Notes: a model not told the origin generated them from the letters alone. A stretch of DNA of 64,000 nt from JASGMR01 sp963664675 (GCA_963664675.2 CAXXLB010000002.1:310001-374000), one strand, 5' to 3'; counted from the stretch's first letter, positions 54,138 to 63,830 are shown. A program made the numbers and translations.

Positions 54138-55079
54138 GTGTCTTTTAACAATTACAAAATATTTGATTTTCACGTACATTTTCCGACACTGAATAAAAAA
54201 TCGCTGACATCTAATATAGATGAAGAATACATCGGGAAATTCGGAAGAGATAAATTCGAAAACTCGCAATCACTGGCGAATGAAGCTGTTATGAAAAGAT
54301 GGAAGGTGTGGGACATGAAGCCTCCGTCGAAGGAATATAAATCGGATGAAGAAATAATGGAGTTGTGGAAAAAAGAAAAGGCGGAGAAAGGAATTGAAAA
54401 AATTGTTTTTGTAACGGGCGGCGGCAACAGGCACCTTTCGGAACTGATAGGAAATTCCGAAGACATAATTGGATTTGCCCACAACGATCCCGAAGAACCG
54501 GATAGCCCTGTAAAAGTAAAAAGGGCGGTTGAAGAATACGGATTAAAGGGATACAAACTCCTGGCGCCGAATGTAAAGAGACCCCTCAACGATGAATCTT
54601 TATTTCCTCTTTGGGAAGAGATCGAAAAGCTGGAAATCCCCGTTTTAATTCATTTCGGAATCCTCGGAGGAGGCGCAGGTGTAGTGGGCAAAAAAAATTG
54701 TAACCCACTCATGCTTGAAGATATCGCCAAGGGATTTCCGAATATAAATTTCGTTATTCCTCATTTCGGTGCTGGATATATGAGAGAATTATTACTCCTG
54801 GGCTGGGCCTGTCCAAACGTTTACGTGGATATGTCGGGTTCAAATCAATGGATAAAGTGGATGCCCGATGAACTGAGCAAAAAAACCGTTCTGGCTAAAT
54901 TTATTCAATGTTTTGGAACAGAAAAAATCATTTATGGAACCGATTCTTCTTATCTTCCAAGGGGATATATAGTCGATTATCTGAAGGAATGGATGAGGAT
55001 ATTCGATGAAATATCGCTGAGTGAGGCGGAGATAAGTTCAATAATGTACGATAACGCATACAAGCTGATCTACAGATGA
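54138..55079 (+). CDS. Amidohydrolase family (PF04909-type) metal-dependent hydrolase
   Basis: 313 aa cytoplasmic TIM-barrel enzyme. GTG 54138 after AAAGGAGG. Metal ligands and catalytic groups: IFDFHVHFP (HxH, ~10-14), PVLIHFGILGGGAG, FVIPHFGAGYMRELLL, and the late Asp in IIYGTDSSYLPRGYI, as in Amidohydro_2 decarboxylases/hydrolases. Position inside a sugar operon suggests hydrolysis of a lactone or amide of an unusual sugar; specific substrate unknown. Confidence 0.85.
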   Translation: MSFNNYKIFDFHVHFPTLNKKSLTSNIDEEYIGKFGRDKFENSQSLANEAVMKRWKVWDMKPPSKEYKSDEEIMELWKKEKAEKGIEKIVFVTGGGNRHLSELIGNSEDIIGFAHNDPEEPDSPVKVKRAVEEYGLKGYKLLAPNVKRPLNDESLFPLWEEIEKLEIPVLIHFGILGGGAGVVGKKNCNPLMLEDIAKGFPNINFVIPHFGAGYMRELLLLGWACPNVYVDMSGSNQWIKWMPDELSKKTVLAKFIQCFGTEKIIYGTDSSYLPRGYIVDYLKEWMRIFDEISLSEAEISSIMYDNAYKLIYR

Positions 55080-55098
55080 TGCAAACTGGAGGAATATT

Positions 55099-56448
55099 AT
55101 GAAAATATCGATAATCGGAGCCGGTAGTATTGTTTTCACAAGAAAATTACTCGTCGATCTGTTCTCGTTTGAAGAATTCAAAGAAGCAGAAATCGCTTTA
55201 GTTGACATAGATCCCGAGAGGCTGGAGATTTCATACAGGATGGCGATCGAAATACTGACCGAACTCAATTTAAAACCGAAAATAAAAAAATTCATAAGAA
55301 TGGAAGATGCCCTGGAAGATTCCGATTATGTAATCAACACGGTTCAGATAGGTGGAGACGAGGCGACGAAAATCGACTTCGATATACCCGAGAAATACGG
55401 TTTGAAACAGACCATTGCCGACACTCACGGGATCGGGGGAATATTCCGTTTTCTGAGAACGGTGCCTTTTTTAAAACAAATGGTGACGATGATGGAAAAG
55501 GTATGTCCTGATGCCTACCTGGTAAACTTCACAAATCCTATGTCCCTATGTATGTGGTATTTGAAATCCATATCTGATATAAAATCTTTCGGTCTGTGTC
55601 ATTCCGTTCCTTCGACGATGAAAAAACTCTCAAAAATTGTAAACGTTCCGTATGAGGATGTGGATTATCTGATCGCGGGAATAAATCATATGGCGTGGAT
55701 ACTGGAATTTAAATATAAGGGCAGAGATCTGTATCCTTCACTGAAAAATGCGATGATGGATAAAGCAATTTTTGACGACGATCCCGTCAGATTTGAAATC
55801 ATGGATAAATTTGATTACTTCGTGACCGAATCCTCGGAACATATGTCGGAATACGTTCCGTATTTTCTGAAAGATCCCGGAATAATCGAAAAGTTCAATA
55901 TCCCTATACGGGAATATTTGAGAAGACTGGAGATTCATAACGAAGTTTTTGAACTATACAAATCTTACTATTTGACCGGAAATAAAAACGCAAGAGAGAT
56001 CGGAGAAAGGGATCACGGAAAATATTTCGGAGTTTCGGACGGAGAAGAGATTCCCGAGGAACTCACCAGAGAATATATCGTCGATATCATCCATTCCCTG
56101 GAATTCGGAACTTCAAAAACGGTATATGCGATAGTCAGAAATGACGGTGCTGTTGAGAACCTGCCCCCGGAAAGCATGGTGGAAATCCCCTGTCTGGTCG
56201 ATGGCAATGGAATGCATTCTATTATCGTGGGGAAAATTCCCCCGCAGCTTGCAGCACTCAACATGTCTCAGATACAGGTTCAAAATCTTGTTGTAGATGG
56301 TGCAATAAAAGGTGATCGAAAGAAAATAATTCAGGCGATTCTTCTTGACCCCCTTGCCGGTGCAATATTAAATACTGATGAAATTAAAAATCTCACTGAC
56401 GAAATGTTTGAAGCCCACTCGAAATATCTTTTAAATTTATTTCATTGA
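55099..56448 (+). CDS. Glycoside hydrolase family 4 enzyme (alpha-glucosidase/galactosidase-like)
   Basis: 449 aa NAD+ and Mn2+-dependent glycosidase. N-terminal Rossmann motif ISIIGAGSIVFTRKLLVDLF; conserved GH4 blocks ADTHGIGGIFRFLRTVP, VNFTNPMSLCMW, GLCHSVPST (metal-binding Cys and following His) and IAGINHMAW (second metal His). This pattern is nearest the AglA/MelA branch, which acts on unphosphorylated alpha-glycosides, but phospho-glycosidase activity cannot be excluded. GGAGG before the ATG. Would process an imported di- or oligosaccharide. Confidence 0.9.
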   Translation: MKISIIGAGSIVFTRKLLVDLFSFEEFKEAEIALVDIDPERLEISYRMAIEILTELNLKPKIKKFIRMEDALEDSDYVINTVQIGGDEATKIDFDIPEKYGLKQTIADTHGIGGIFRFLRTVPFLKQMVTMMEKVCPDAYLVNFTNPMSLCMWYLKSISDIKSFGLCHSVPSTMKKLSKIVNVPYEDVDYLIAGINHMAWILEFKYKGRDLYPSLKNAMMDKAIFDDDPVRFEIMDKFDYFVTESSEHMSEYVPYFLKDPGIIEKFNIPIREYLRRLEIHNEVFELYKSYYLTGNKNAREIGERDHGKYFGVSDGEEIPEELTREYIVDIIHSLEFGTSKTVYAIVRNDGAVENLPPESMVEIPCLVDGNGMHSIIVGKIPPQLAALNMSQIQVQNLVVDGAIKGDRKKIIQAILLDPLAGAILNTDEIKNLTDEMFEAHSKYLLNLFH

Positions 56449-56478
56449 GTGTTTTATTTTTTGGAGGAGGAATATTAG

Positions 56479-57495
56479 ATGATAACTTTAAATGAGATTT
56501 TTGAACAGAGTGAAAAGTTGAATTTGATAGGAAAAAATTATTATGAAATATCGAAAAAAATATACGATTACATTCTCAGAAAGAAACCTGGACAGATAAA
56601 TTTTCATGGATGCGGAACGTCTTATTATCTGGCTATGGCCATATCCCTTCATATGAACAGAATTGCGGGTGAACATATTTCCAACTATTACAGCGGTTCC
56701 GAGGTTATGTTCGGACTCGTCGAACTTCCTCAGGATTCCCTTCTGGTAGGATTGTCGAGATCCGGAGAGTCTTCCGAAACCGTGGGCGCTCTCGAGGCTG
56801 CCGGGAAAAAGGGAATAGCAACCGCTTCGATCACGTGTGAGCCGGGAAGCAGCATGACGAAGAAGTCGGATGTCTCGGCGGAAATGGATTTTATAAACGA
56901 GAAATCCATAGTCATGACGAAATCATTCACCTCGATGGGTTTCCTGGCTTCCTGTTTGATGAGACAGCTCTTCGAGGAGGAAAAACTGAATGACTACATC
57001 GGTGAAATAACGAGGTGTTCAGCGAATATTCTGGACAAAACTAAAAGGGTACTTTCGGAAATCGATTTTGGAAAATACGATCATTTCGTTTTTCTGGGAT
57101 ACGAAGAATATTTCGCCACGGGAATGGAGGGGGTCATAAAGGCGACCGAAACTTCCCTCTCGGATGTGGATTGCTACCAGACTCTGGAATACAGACACGG
57201 CCCCAAATCCAAGGTGAATGAAAAATCCCTCATAACGGTCATTCCAAACGAGAAAACCCTCAAAGAGGAACTGAGGGTCATGAACGAAATGAGAAAACTT
57301 GGCGGAACCGTCCTAGCAGTCTACAAGGAGAAAATAGAAAACTTTCCGACCATAGTCACGGATTATAAAGGCGATGATTTCGGTGACTGGTTCTTAAGGG
57401 TGATTCCACTCCAGATGATCGGAGTGAAACGTGCCGTCGAAAGGGGGTTGAATCCCGATCAGCCAACTAACCTGACAAAAGTGGTAAAATTCTAA
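56479..57495 (+). CDS. SIS-domain phosphosugar isomerase/deaminase-like protein
   Basis: 338 aa with two SIS domains. First: INFHGCGTSYYLAMAISLHM, SLLVGLSRSGESSETVGALE; second: YDHFVFLGYEEYFATGMEGV and YQTLEYRHGPKS, a motif shared with AgaS/GlmS-type proteins where the late Glu-x-x-His takes part in catalysis. Probably deaminates or isomerises an amino-sugar 6-phosphate. GGAGGAGG precedes the ATG; only two bases separate its stop from the kinase gene. Confidence 0.88.
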   Translation: MITLNEIFEQSEKLNLIGKNYYEISKKIYDYILRKKPGQINFHGCGTSYYLAMAISLHMNRIAGEHISNYYSGSEVMFGLVELPQDSLLVGLSRSGESSETVGALEAAGKKGIATASITCEPGSSMTKKSDVSAEMDFINEKSIVMTKSFTSMGFLASCLMRQLFEEEKLNDYIGEITRCSANILDKTKRVLSEIDFGKYDHFVFLGYEEYFATGMEGVIKATETSLSDVDCYQTLEYRHGPKSKVNEKSLITVIPNEKTLKEELRVMNEMRKLGGTVLAVYKEKIENFPTIVTDYKGDDFGDWFLRVIPLQMIGVKRAVERGLNPDQPTNLTKVVKF

Positions 57496-57497
57496 GT

Positions 57498-58466
57498 ATG
57501 AAGAAAAAATATTTTTTAGGTGTAGATGGCGGCGGAACGAAAACCTTAAGTGTAATTTACGATAGCGATGGAAATCTGTTGGGTTCGTCGAGAACCGGAT
57601 CTCTGGATACTCTGAACTACTCCATGCAGACCGTGGAGGAGAATTTATTCGAGGGAATAAATGAGTCGTGTAACGAAGCGGGGATAGATATTTCCCGGAT
57701 AGACTACGCATGTTTTGGATTCCCGGTTGTCGGAGACGTTCCCGGCTACGAGAAAAAAGTTGAAAAGATAGTGAATAAAGTGTTCGACAAAAAGAATATC
57801 ATCGTTAACGATGTAAGGCTGGCCCTGGAGGGAGCATTCCCCCTGGAAGCCGGTATAATCTCCCTGTGTGGAACCGGAGCGATGGCCATGGGAAAGGACG
57901 AAAAAGATACCATAAAGAGAGTGGACGGTTGGGGAGAACACACCGGAGATTTCGGAAGCGGCTATTACATAGGAAAAAAGGGTTTGCAAATGGCCTTCAA
58001 ATTTTATGATTCGAGAATAAACGAGGGCAGGTTGCTCTATGAAGAAATTAAAAAAAGAGATTCGGTGAACGATATAAGGGAGATACTTCCCAGATGCAAT
58101 GGCGACAGATCGAGAACGTATATCGCCAGCTTTTCGGAGGCTGTCGTCAGATCCGCGGAGCACGGAGACGGTGTCGCGAAGAAAATAATTTCCGATTCTA
58201 TAGACGAGTTGGTCCTTTCTCTGGAAACACTGAGAAGAGAATTCAGGAAGGAGAGAATGGATCTCGCATTTCAGGGAGGGCTTTTCAAGAGTAAATACTT
58301 CAGGGAGTGTTACAGAGAAAAAATAGAAGAAAACGGAAATTATAACTTACGGGAGGCTCAGTTTTCACCACACATCGGTGCGATAGTCCTGGCATATAAA
58401 GAGATTCTTGATGAAACTGAAATAAGGAAAAACCTCGACAGGATAAAAATGGGCGATAAAAACTAA
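57498..58466 (+). CDS. BadF/BadG-type ATPase, N-acetylglucosamine kinase-like
   Basis: 322 aa ASKHA-fold sugar kinase. Phosphate-1 loop FLGVDGGGTKTLSVIYD, phosphate-2 ISLCGTGAMAMG, WGEHTGDFGSGYYIG (GEEGS/DxGSG-type in GlcNAc kinases) and the adenosine loop LAFQGGLFKS. It would phosphorylate an amino sugar before the SIS enzyme acts. Translationally coupled to the SIS gene. Last gene of the operon, with a terminator about 95 bases later. Confidence 0.88.
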   Translation: MKKKYFLGVDGGGTKTLSVIYDSDGNLLGSSRTGSLDTLNYSMQTVEENLFEGINESCNEAGIDISRIDYACFGFPVVGDVPGYEKKVEKIVNKVFDKKNIIVNDVRLALEGAFPLEAGIISLCGTGAMAMGKDEKDTIKRVDGWGEHTGDFGSGYYIGKKGLQMAFKFYDSRINEGRLLYEEIKKRDSVNDIREILPRCNGDRSRTYIASFSEAVVRSAEHGDGVAKKIISDSIDELVLSLETLRREFRKERMDLAFQGGLFKSKYFRECYREKIEENGNYNLREAQFSPHIGAIVLAYKEILDETEIRKNLDRIKMGDKN

Positions 58467-58561
58467 AAATTAGATTTTCACCGATTTCGAAATATATCTG
58501 GAAATATTCCGTTTTTCTCTGCATAAAGATAGATTACGAATCGCTCAATAGAATTTTTCAT

Positions 58562-58602
58562 ACTCATAAAAGGTTGTCCCCTATGAAGTATGAGTTTTTT
58601 TC
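58562..58602 (+). terminator. Terminator of the sugar operon
   Basis: ACTCATA (58562-58568) pairs with TATGAGT (58589-58595) and is followed by eight T. The rest of the gap to 58860 holds no ORF; short low-complexity sequence only. Confidence 0.75.
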
Positions 58603-58860
58603 TTTAGATAGCAATCATCTGAAAGATCACGAAGAAGAATTTTCGTCCCGGCTTTTCAGTTGTTCCCGTTCGTTTTAAAATTACATTCGGCCTCGTCTGG
58701 ATATATTCGTGCGTACATATCATTTTAATATTATTAATAAAAAATTCCGGCGGTGAAACTCATAGAAATCAATGGACACCGACGAAAGTACATTTTCAGT
58801 TATTTCATTTTTTAAATATTTTCTGCGCATGCGCCTGAAATATTATTGTGGCACTTTCAT

Positions 58861-61074
58861 TTATTTCAAACGACTCTGTTTCTTCTTCAAATCCTTCTTC
58901 GCAAAGCTCTTCCTCAACACCGCGGGGAGGAAGGTCAGGGATATGAACGAACTTACGAGCATGGATACCCACATCAGCATGGACATGTGCGTGTGGAACT
59001 TCAGCGGTGAAAATATGAGAGCAGTCAATCCTATCGAAAGTCCCAGCGCGTTCGCAAGAACGGGTTTTGAAACATACTCGAAGGCTTTTTCGGCAGCGGT
59101 CTTTGAATCGTATTCTTTATAGAACGTCTTGAATATCGATGTGAAGTGAACCGAATAATCTATCCCGACTCCTATGGTTATGCTTGCGATAGTACTCGTG
59201 ACGATACTCAGACTTATTCCCGCGTATCCCATGAATCCGAAAAGTGCTATCAAAGTTGAACCGAGGGGAATTATCGCGATGAGCGACATTTTGAAGCTTT
59301 TCAGTGTAAACCAGAGAAGTACGAAAACCATCAAAATGGCGAGTAATATGGAACCGACCTGATCCGGAATTATTCTGTCATTCATTTCTTTTATGACCAG
59401 TGGTGTTCCCAGCGGCTTAAACGTTATTTTTTCATCACTCGATTCCCCGGAAATTCGAATTATCTCTTTCAGAACTTCATTCGATAGATTCGCCGGAAAA
59501 ACGATCATCCTGCCCAGATTTTCATCCCTCACGAGTGTGTTTTCAACTTCTCCCGGCTGAACGGAGGAGAACATATTGTACATTAAATTGGCTCTGGCGG
59601 TTCCGGGAAACTCATCCTCTTCCGCCCTGAATATTATTTGATTCAGTGTTGTAAATACATCGTATATCGAAACGGTTTTCGTCACCGCGCCCGAATTCAT
59701 CAATTCTTTTTCTAGGTTTGAAACTCTTTCGGCGATCTCTCCCGAAAGGGGATCTTCGACGCTTTTGAATTCTATGAAAAGGGGAATCGATCCTCCAGTG
59801 ATTTCGGATATCTTATCAATACTCTGTCTGACTTCCGTTTTTTCCTTATAAAAGCTCAGCATGTTCAGATCGGTCTTTATCAAAAATATACCGGGAACAA
59901 AGGCAAGACTTATGACGAGTGTGATTATCACCGAAGGTTTTCCGATGGATTTATGGAGAAGTGGGGTCACGGGATCGAATGTTTTGTTCTTCTTCTCTTT
60001 GATTGGCTTTTTTATCCCTATGTATATCCCCGGTAAAAAAACCCACGTCACTATTCCCGCGAGAAGAATACCCACACTCGCGGTGAGTGCCAGCTGCCTC
60101 ATAGGAGCGGATTGAATTATCAGTAAAGACAGGAAGCCTGCAATGGTGGTCAGAGTCGTCAGTATCATAGGCCAGCCGACCTTCTGTAATGTTTTTGAAA
60201 GGGATTCGTCGACCTGAGTTCCCCTCTTCACTTCATCCTGAATGTGGGATACAAAATGAAGTCCGTCTGCGCTGCCCATGACTATGGTGAAAATGGGAGT
60301 CAGTACTGTTATGATCGAAAGATCGAGAGATGTCCAGCCCAGCAGTCCCATGGTCCAGAGTGCACCGATACCCGCGGGAAAAATAGAGAGGAAAGTTCCC
60401 TTGAAATTTCCAATCTGCCATCGAAAAACGCAAAGAATCAATATGATGGCAATGGGAGGAATGAAAAATATAATTTTAAGAATATAATCAAAAATCGATG
60501 TCTGCAAATACGTATCTCCGGTTTTGTAGAATGCGAGCCCTGATTTCTCGAAAATATCGAGTACCTCGTCAGATGTTTCTTTAATTTTTTCAGGATCCGG
60601 CATAACTGTATAGAGACCGTAATATGAATCTTCTTCTTTATAAAAAGCCTTTATCGATCCCATCTTTTCGGTGTATTTCAGTATCCTTTCATAATTATCA
60701 TCTGTGATTTCCGTAACAGGTGATATCGTCAATCCCGCGGGAACAGCCGGAGGAATTGGACCATTTAAAAAATTCACTCCATCCGTTTCTCCAATCTTCT
60801 TCTGAATCCGGAAGAAATCATTCAACACTTTCTCAATATTCGTTTTGTTTGATTTCAAAAGAAATATGAGTTGCTCAGAGCTTCCAAATTTTTCCGACAT
60901 TTCATTGTATTCTTCAAGTGCTTTAGAATCCGTTGGCATGAGTATCGAAAAATTAGTATCTATTCTTATTCTGAAAAGTCCAATAAAAGCCAGTATATTT
61001 AAGCTGACGAACACTATTAAAAAGATCTTTCTGTATTTTTTTATCGCATTTATGAATTTCTGATGAAATGTCAT
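58861..61074 (-). CDS. MMPL/RND-family exporter (HAE3-like)
   Basis: 737 aa inner-membrane transporter, with two repeated halves: an N-terminal segment, a ~150-residue extracytoplasmic domain (MPTDSKALEEYNEMSEKFGS), five membrane segments, then the same again. Sterol-sensing-like blocks VMGSADGLHFVSH and ASITIGVGIDYSVHFTSIF carry the conserved Asp residues of proton relay. Length and lack of a long periplasmic loop fit the HAE3 subgroup exporting hydrophobic compounds or lipids. The ATG overlaps the TetR stop (ATGA), so the pair is co-translated and TetR-controlled. Confidence 0.88.
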   Translation of the reverse strand: MTFHQKFINAIKKYRKIFLIVFVSLNILAFIGLFRIRIDTNFSILMPTDSKALEEYNEMSEKFGSSEQLIFLLKSNKTNIEKVLNDFFRIQKKIGETDGVNFLNGPIPPAVPAGLTISPVTEITDDNYERILKYTEKMGSIKAFYKEEDSYYGLYTVMPDPEKIKETSDEVLDIFEKSGLAFYKTGDTYLQTSIFDYILKIIFFIPPIAIILILCVFRWQIGNFKGTFLSIFPAGIGALWTMGLLGWTSLDLSIITVLTPIFTIVMGSADGLHFVSHIQDEVKRGTQVDESLSKTLQKVGWPMILTTLTTIAGFLSLLIIQSAPMRQLALTASVGILLAGIVTWVFLPGIYIGIKKPIKEKKNKTFDPVTPLLHKSIGKPSVIITLVISLAFVPGIFLIKTDLNMLSFYKEKTEVRQSIDKISEITGGSIPLFIEFKSVEDPLSGEIAERVSNLEKELMNSGAVTKTVSIYDVFTTLNQIIFRAEEDEFPGTARANLMYNMFSSVQPGEVENTLVRDENLGRMIVFPANLSNEVLKEIIRISGESSDEKITFKPLGTPLVIKEMNDRIIPDQVGSILLAILMVFVLLWFTLKSFKMSLIAIIPLGSTLIALFGFMGYAGISLSIVTSTIASITIGVGIDYSVHFTSIFKTFYKEYDSKTAAEKAFEYVSKPVLANALGLSIGLTALIFSPLKFHTHMSMLMWVSMLVSSFISLTFLPAVLRKSFAKKDLKKKQSRLK

Positions 61075-61664
61075 TCCCTGACTCTCCCTTTTATTTTTTC
61101 TACAAGTAAATCTATGTATTTTTTTCTGGCGGCTTCTTCTTTAAAATTTATTCCCGTGATCTTTATGGATGTTTTGTAACTTATTATCGGAAACCATATC
61201 GCGGAAATCGTCTGTTCAACTATCATCGAAAGTGTCTCTTCATCGTGGATCTTCAAATAATTTTTAAGAAATTTTTTAAAGCTGCTATAAAATCTCGTTA
61301 TGAACTGAAATAGAATATCCGGAAATTCGATATCGGAAGCGAAAGTCTTTGACATACTCGCCTGAATAGCTGCGTTGTTGATTATTACCTCCGCCACATT
61401 GTATAAGTATATTCTCACTCTATCTTCTTTATTAAGTGAATCGTCATCGAAAACCAGAAGAGTTTTTTCCAGTTTTTCTATCACATCTTTCATGCATTCG
61501 AAAAGGAGTTTGTTCTTCGATCCGAAATAATAATTTATCGATGCCACATTCACTCCGGCCTCAGAAGCGATCTTTCTGACTGACAAACTGCCGATCCCTT
61601 CTTTATTCAAAAGTTCTCTGGTCACATTCAGAATTTTTTCCCTGGTCTCTTCCTTTGCAGTCAT
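61071..61664 (-). CDS. TetR-family transcriptional repressor
   Basis: 197 aa. N-terminal HTH TREKILNVTRELLNKEGIGS, VRKIASEAGVNVASINYYFG (recognition helix), with SKNKLLFECM following. The C-terminal domain should bind a ligand, probably a substrate of the MMPL pump encoded downstream. GGAGTGA before the ATG. A 23-bp palindrome right downstream of its own -10 indicates autoregulation. Confidence 0.92.
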   Translation of the reverse strand: MTAKEETREKILNVTRELLNKEGIGSLSVRKIASEAGVNVASINYYFGSKNKLLFECMKDVIEKLEKTLLVFDDDSLNKEDRVRIYLYNVAEVIINNAAIQASMSKTFASDIEFPDILFQFITRFYSSFKKFLKNYLKIHDEETLSMIVEQTISAIWFPIISYKTSIKITGINFKEEAARKKYIDLLVEKIKGRVRE

Positions 61665-61680
61665 ACAATCACTCCTTATT

Positions 61681-61732
61681 AAACAGCGTTTAAAACACTG
61701 TTTATTTTAATCTCGATTTTTCACGATGTCAA
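61681..61732 (-). promoter_or_regulatory. Promoter and TetR operator
   Basis: Minus strand: TTGACA (61732-61727), 17-bp spacer, TAAAAT (61709-61704), and directly after it the near-perfect palindrome AAACAGTGTTTTAAACGCTG TTT (plus-strand 61681-61703), a classical TetR operator placed on the transcription start. Confidence 0.85.
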
Positions 61733-61763
61733 CTGTAATTCAAAAAAACTTTCAAAAATCGAG

Positions 61764-61772
61764 TGGTATAAT
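61764..61772 (+). promoter_or_regulatory. Extended -10 promoter of the methyltransferase gene
   Basis: TGGTATAAT, i.e. TGn plus perfect TATAAT, 30 bases before the ATG at 61802. No good -35. Confidence 0.6.
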
Positions 61773-61801
61773 TTTTTCAATCAGGTGAACGGAGGAAAAA
61801 C

Positions 61802-62461
61802 ATGACCAATAAATACGACAGAAAGAAAGTTGAAAGGGAATTTGATGATATGGATGAAGATTCATCAATTGTGCACTGGGATGCGAATAGAGAAGATATA
61901 ATAACCACAGTCGGGAGAAAAGCGGTGGCTCTTCTCGATTTAGATGAAAAGGATACCGTCCTGGATATGGGAACCGGCAGGGGAAGATGGGCCCTGAAAA
62001 TCTCGCGAAAATGCAGGAAGGTTCTCGGGATCGATATCAGCAACAATCTTCTCCTTTCTGCAAAGAGGATTGTTGAGAGTAGAGGAATAGAAAACATATC
62101 GTATTTCAGGGGATCGTTTGAAAATCCTTTCGAAGAAACGGATCTCAGAAAATACGGAATCAATAAAATAATAGCAATCTACGCCATGCATCATCTGACC
62201 GACCCGATTAAAAAGCTGGCCGTCGACAACATGTTCAGAATCATTCGGAAACCGGGGATTATCGTGATAGGTGATCTGATGTGGTCGGAACCTCCTGAAA
62301 AACACAGGGAAGAATGGGATGAAGTGTATTACGATGAGGGAGACAGCGATTTTCCGTCCAGTGTGGAATATTTAAAAAATATTTTTGTTTCATCCGGAGC
62401 GGAGGTCGAATACGTAAAAATTCACCCTCTAGTCGGAATAATAAGGGCGAAGTTCGTATGA
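61802..62461 (+). CDS. Class I SAM-dependent methyltransferase
   Basis: 219 aa. SAM motif I TVLDMGTGRGRWALKI (about 51-66), acidic motif II VLGIDISNNLL, motif IV-like IIAIYAMHHL and then the long helix region. Similar to UbiE/Methyltransf_25 proteins; substrate unknown. GGAGGAAAAAC directly before the ATG. Divergent from tetR/mmpL, 137 bases apart, so it may be regulated together with the exporter. Confidence 0.85.
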   Translation: MTNKYDRKKVEREFDDMDEDSSIVHWDANREDIITTVGRKAVALLDLDEKDTVLDMGTGRGRWALKISRKCRKVLGIDISNNLLLSAKRIVESRGIENISYFRGSFENPFEETDLRKYGINKIIAIYAMHHLTDPIKKLAVDNMFRIIRKPGIIVIGDLMWSEPPEKHREEWDEVYYDEGDSDFPSSVEYLKNIFVSSGAEVEYVKIHPLVGIIRAKFV

Positions 62462-62530
62462 TATTTTTGTAAACGGATCAATTTATTCTTTCAGAACAGA
62501 GATTTTTGGATTCAGCTTTTTTGATCTTCA

Positions 62531-63577
62531 CTACTTCCCGTTACACCCGCACGATTCTCTAATGATTATTTCCATGGGAACCGTCGAAATTTGGGGGATT
62601 TTTTCTTTGCGCAATAATTTGGCCATCATGAGAGCTGCGGTTTCACCGATCTCCTGAAAATTCTGTCCGGCGGTTGTAATAGTCGGAGAACTGTATCTCG
62701 AAGCCGATTTATCATCGAATCCCACTACCTTCAGATCTTCGGGTATTTTTATTCCTTCTCTCTGGAAAACGGTCAATCCTCTGAGGGCCAGATTATCGTG
62801 ACAAAATGCCACACAATCGTATTTTCCCTTCTTTATCTTCTCTGCCAGCACATCCACCTCAGAATGCTCCGGAGTGATTAAAATATCGACCGGACTGTTA
62901 AAACCTTTTTTAAAACCCTCATATCTGTCTTTAACACTTCCTATGACCAGTTCTTCTTCCGAAACGAAAATAGGCTTTTCCACGTTGTGATATTTCTTCA
63001 GATGTTTTCCCATTTGACAGGCACACTTGAATGAATCGGAAACGACAGAGGGAATTTTATATCCGTTTAAATATCTGTCAACGAATATAATGGGAAAATT
63101 CTTTTCGATAAGATTCTGTATTTCGGGCAGTTGAATGATTTCAGGATAGGGAAGAATTATCAGTCCGGAAAAATCCTGATTCAACGCCGTTTTTATCTGT
63201 TTTTTATATGTCTTCTCATCCTCAAGAACAACATTTATCATGACCGGAGTTATGTTGAATTTATCTATCGTGCTGAATATACCGATGGCAATTCTCCAGT
63301 TTCTACTGGTCGTATAACTTGAGGGGAAAATTGCCAGCACTTTCTTCTGATTATTTTTCGGACTTCCCGCGTACTCAGTGATGAAGGTTCCCAAACCCTG
63401 AACGGAAACGAGAATATCCTGATTAACGAGTTTTTGTATTGCTTTTCTCACGGTGAGTCTGCTCACCCCAAACATCTGAGAAAGCTGCGTTTCCGATGGA
63501 ATTTTATCTCCCGGGAAGTACGTTTTAAACAACTCACTTTTCAAATAATCGATTATCTTCTCATTCGGCGCTTTCAT
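62531..63577 (-). CDS. GntR-HTH/LacI-sensor chimeric regulator (AraR-like)
   Basis: 348 aa. ATG 63577 (MKAPNEKIIDYL) follows AAAGGAGT; an upstream frame extends to 63619 without a ribosome site. N-terminal GntR winged helix (KIPSETQLSQMFGVSRLTVR KAIQKL) joined to a LacI-type periplasmic-binding sensor domain (VLAIFPSSYTTSRNWRIAIG onward; late FDDKSASRYSSPTITTAGQN). This AraR-like fusion normally represses sugar genes until sugar binds. It probably controls the divergent binding-protein gene at 63860 and itself through TTGTATAC-like sites. Confidence 0.88.
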   Translation of the reverse strand: MKAPNEKIIDYLKSELFKTYFPGDKIPSETQLSQMFGVSRLTVRKAIQKLVNQDILVSVQGLGTFITEYAGSPKNNQKKVLAIFPSSYTTSRNWRIAIGIFSTIDKFNITPVMINVVLEDEKTYKKQIKTALNQDFSGLIILPYPEIIQLPEIQNLIEKNFPIIFVDRYLNGYKIPSVVSDSFKCACQMGKHLKKYHNVEKPIFVSEEELVIGSVKDRYEGFKKGFNSPVDILITPEHSEVDVLAEKIKKGKYDCVAFCHDNLALRGLTVFQREGIKIPEDLKVVGFDDKSASRYSSPTITTAGQNFQEIGETAALMMAKLLRKEKIPQISTVPMEIIIRESCGCNGK

Positions 63578-63601
63578 TTTAACTCCTTTATAATGAAAAA
63601 T

Positions 63602-63630
63602 TGTACCAGATGTATACACATGTATTTATA
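63602..63630. promoter_or_regulatory. Palindromic site upstream of the GntR-LacI gene
   Basis: TGTATACA at 63611-63618 is a perfect 8-bp palindrome, with a further ATGTAT nearby; it lies 34 bases before the regulator's ATG and fits an autoregulatory operator. Confidence 0.4.
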
Positions 63631-63804
63631 AATAAAAAAGAATCATCTTCTTCATATTTTAGAGTATATCACAATGAATTCCAAAAAAATCTTTCAATAT
63701 CTCTTTAAATATTGAGTTATGTGAAAGTATTTGAAGGATTTATCATATAAACGGTAATAATCGAATGAAATCAGAAAATTTGGATATTTTTAAAATAGAT
63801 ATTA

Positions 63805-63830
63805 ATTTGTATACTCTTGTATATACAAGT
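63805..63830. promoter_or_regulatory. Candidate operator for the GntR-LacI regulator
   Basis: CTTGTATATACAAG (63816-63829) is a perfect 14-bp palindrome, and TTTGTATAC just before it (about 63807-63814) is a third half-site. It lies 31 bases before the ATG of the exported-protein gene. Confidence 0.55.
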
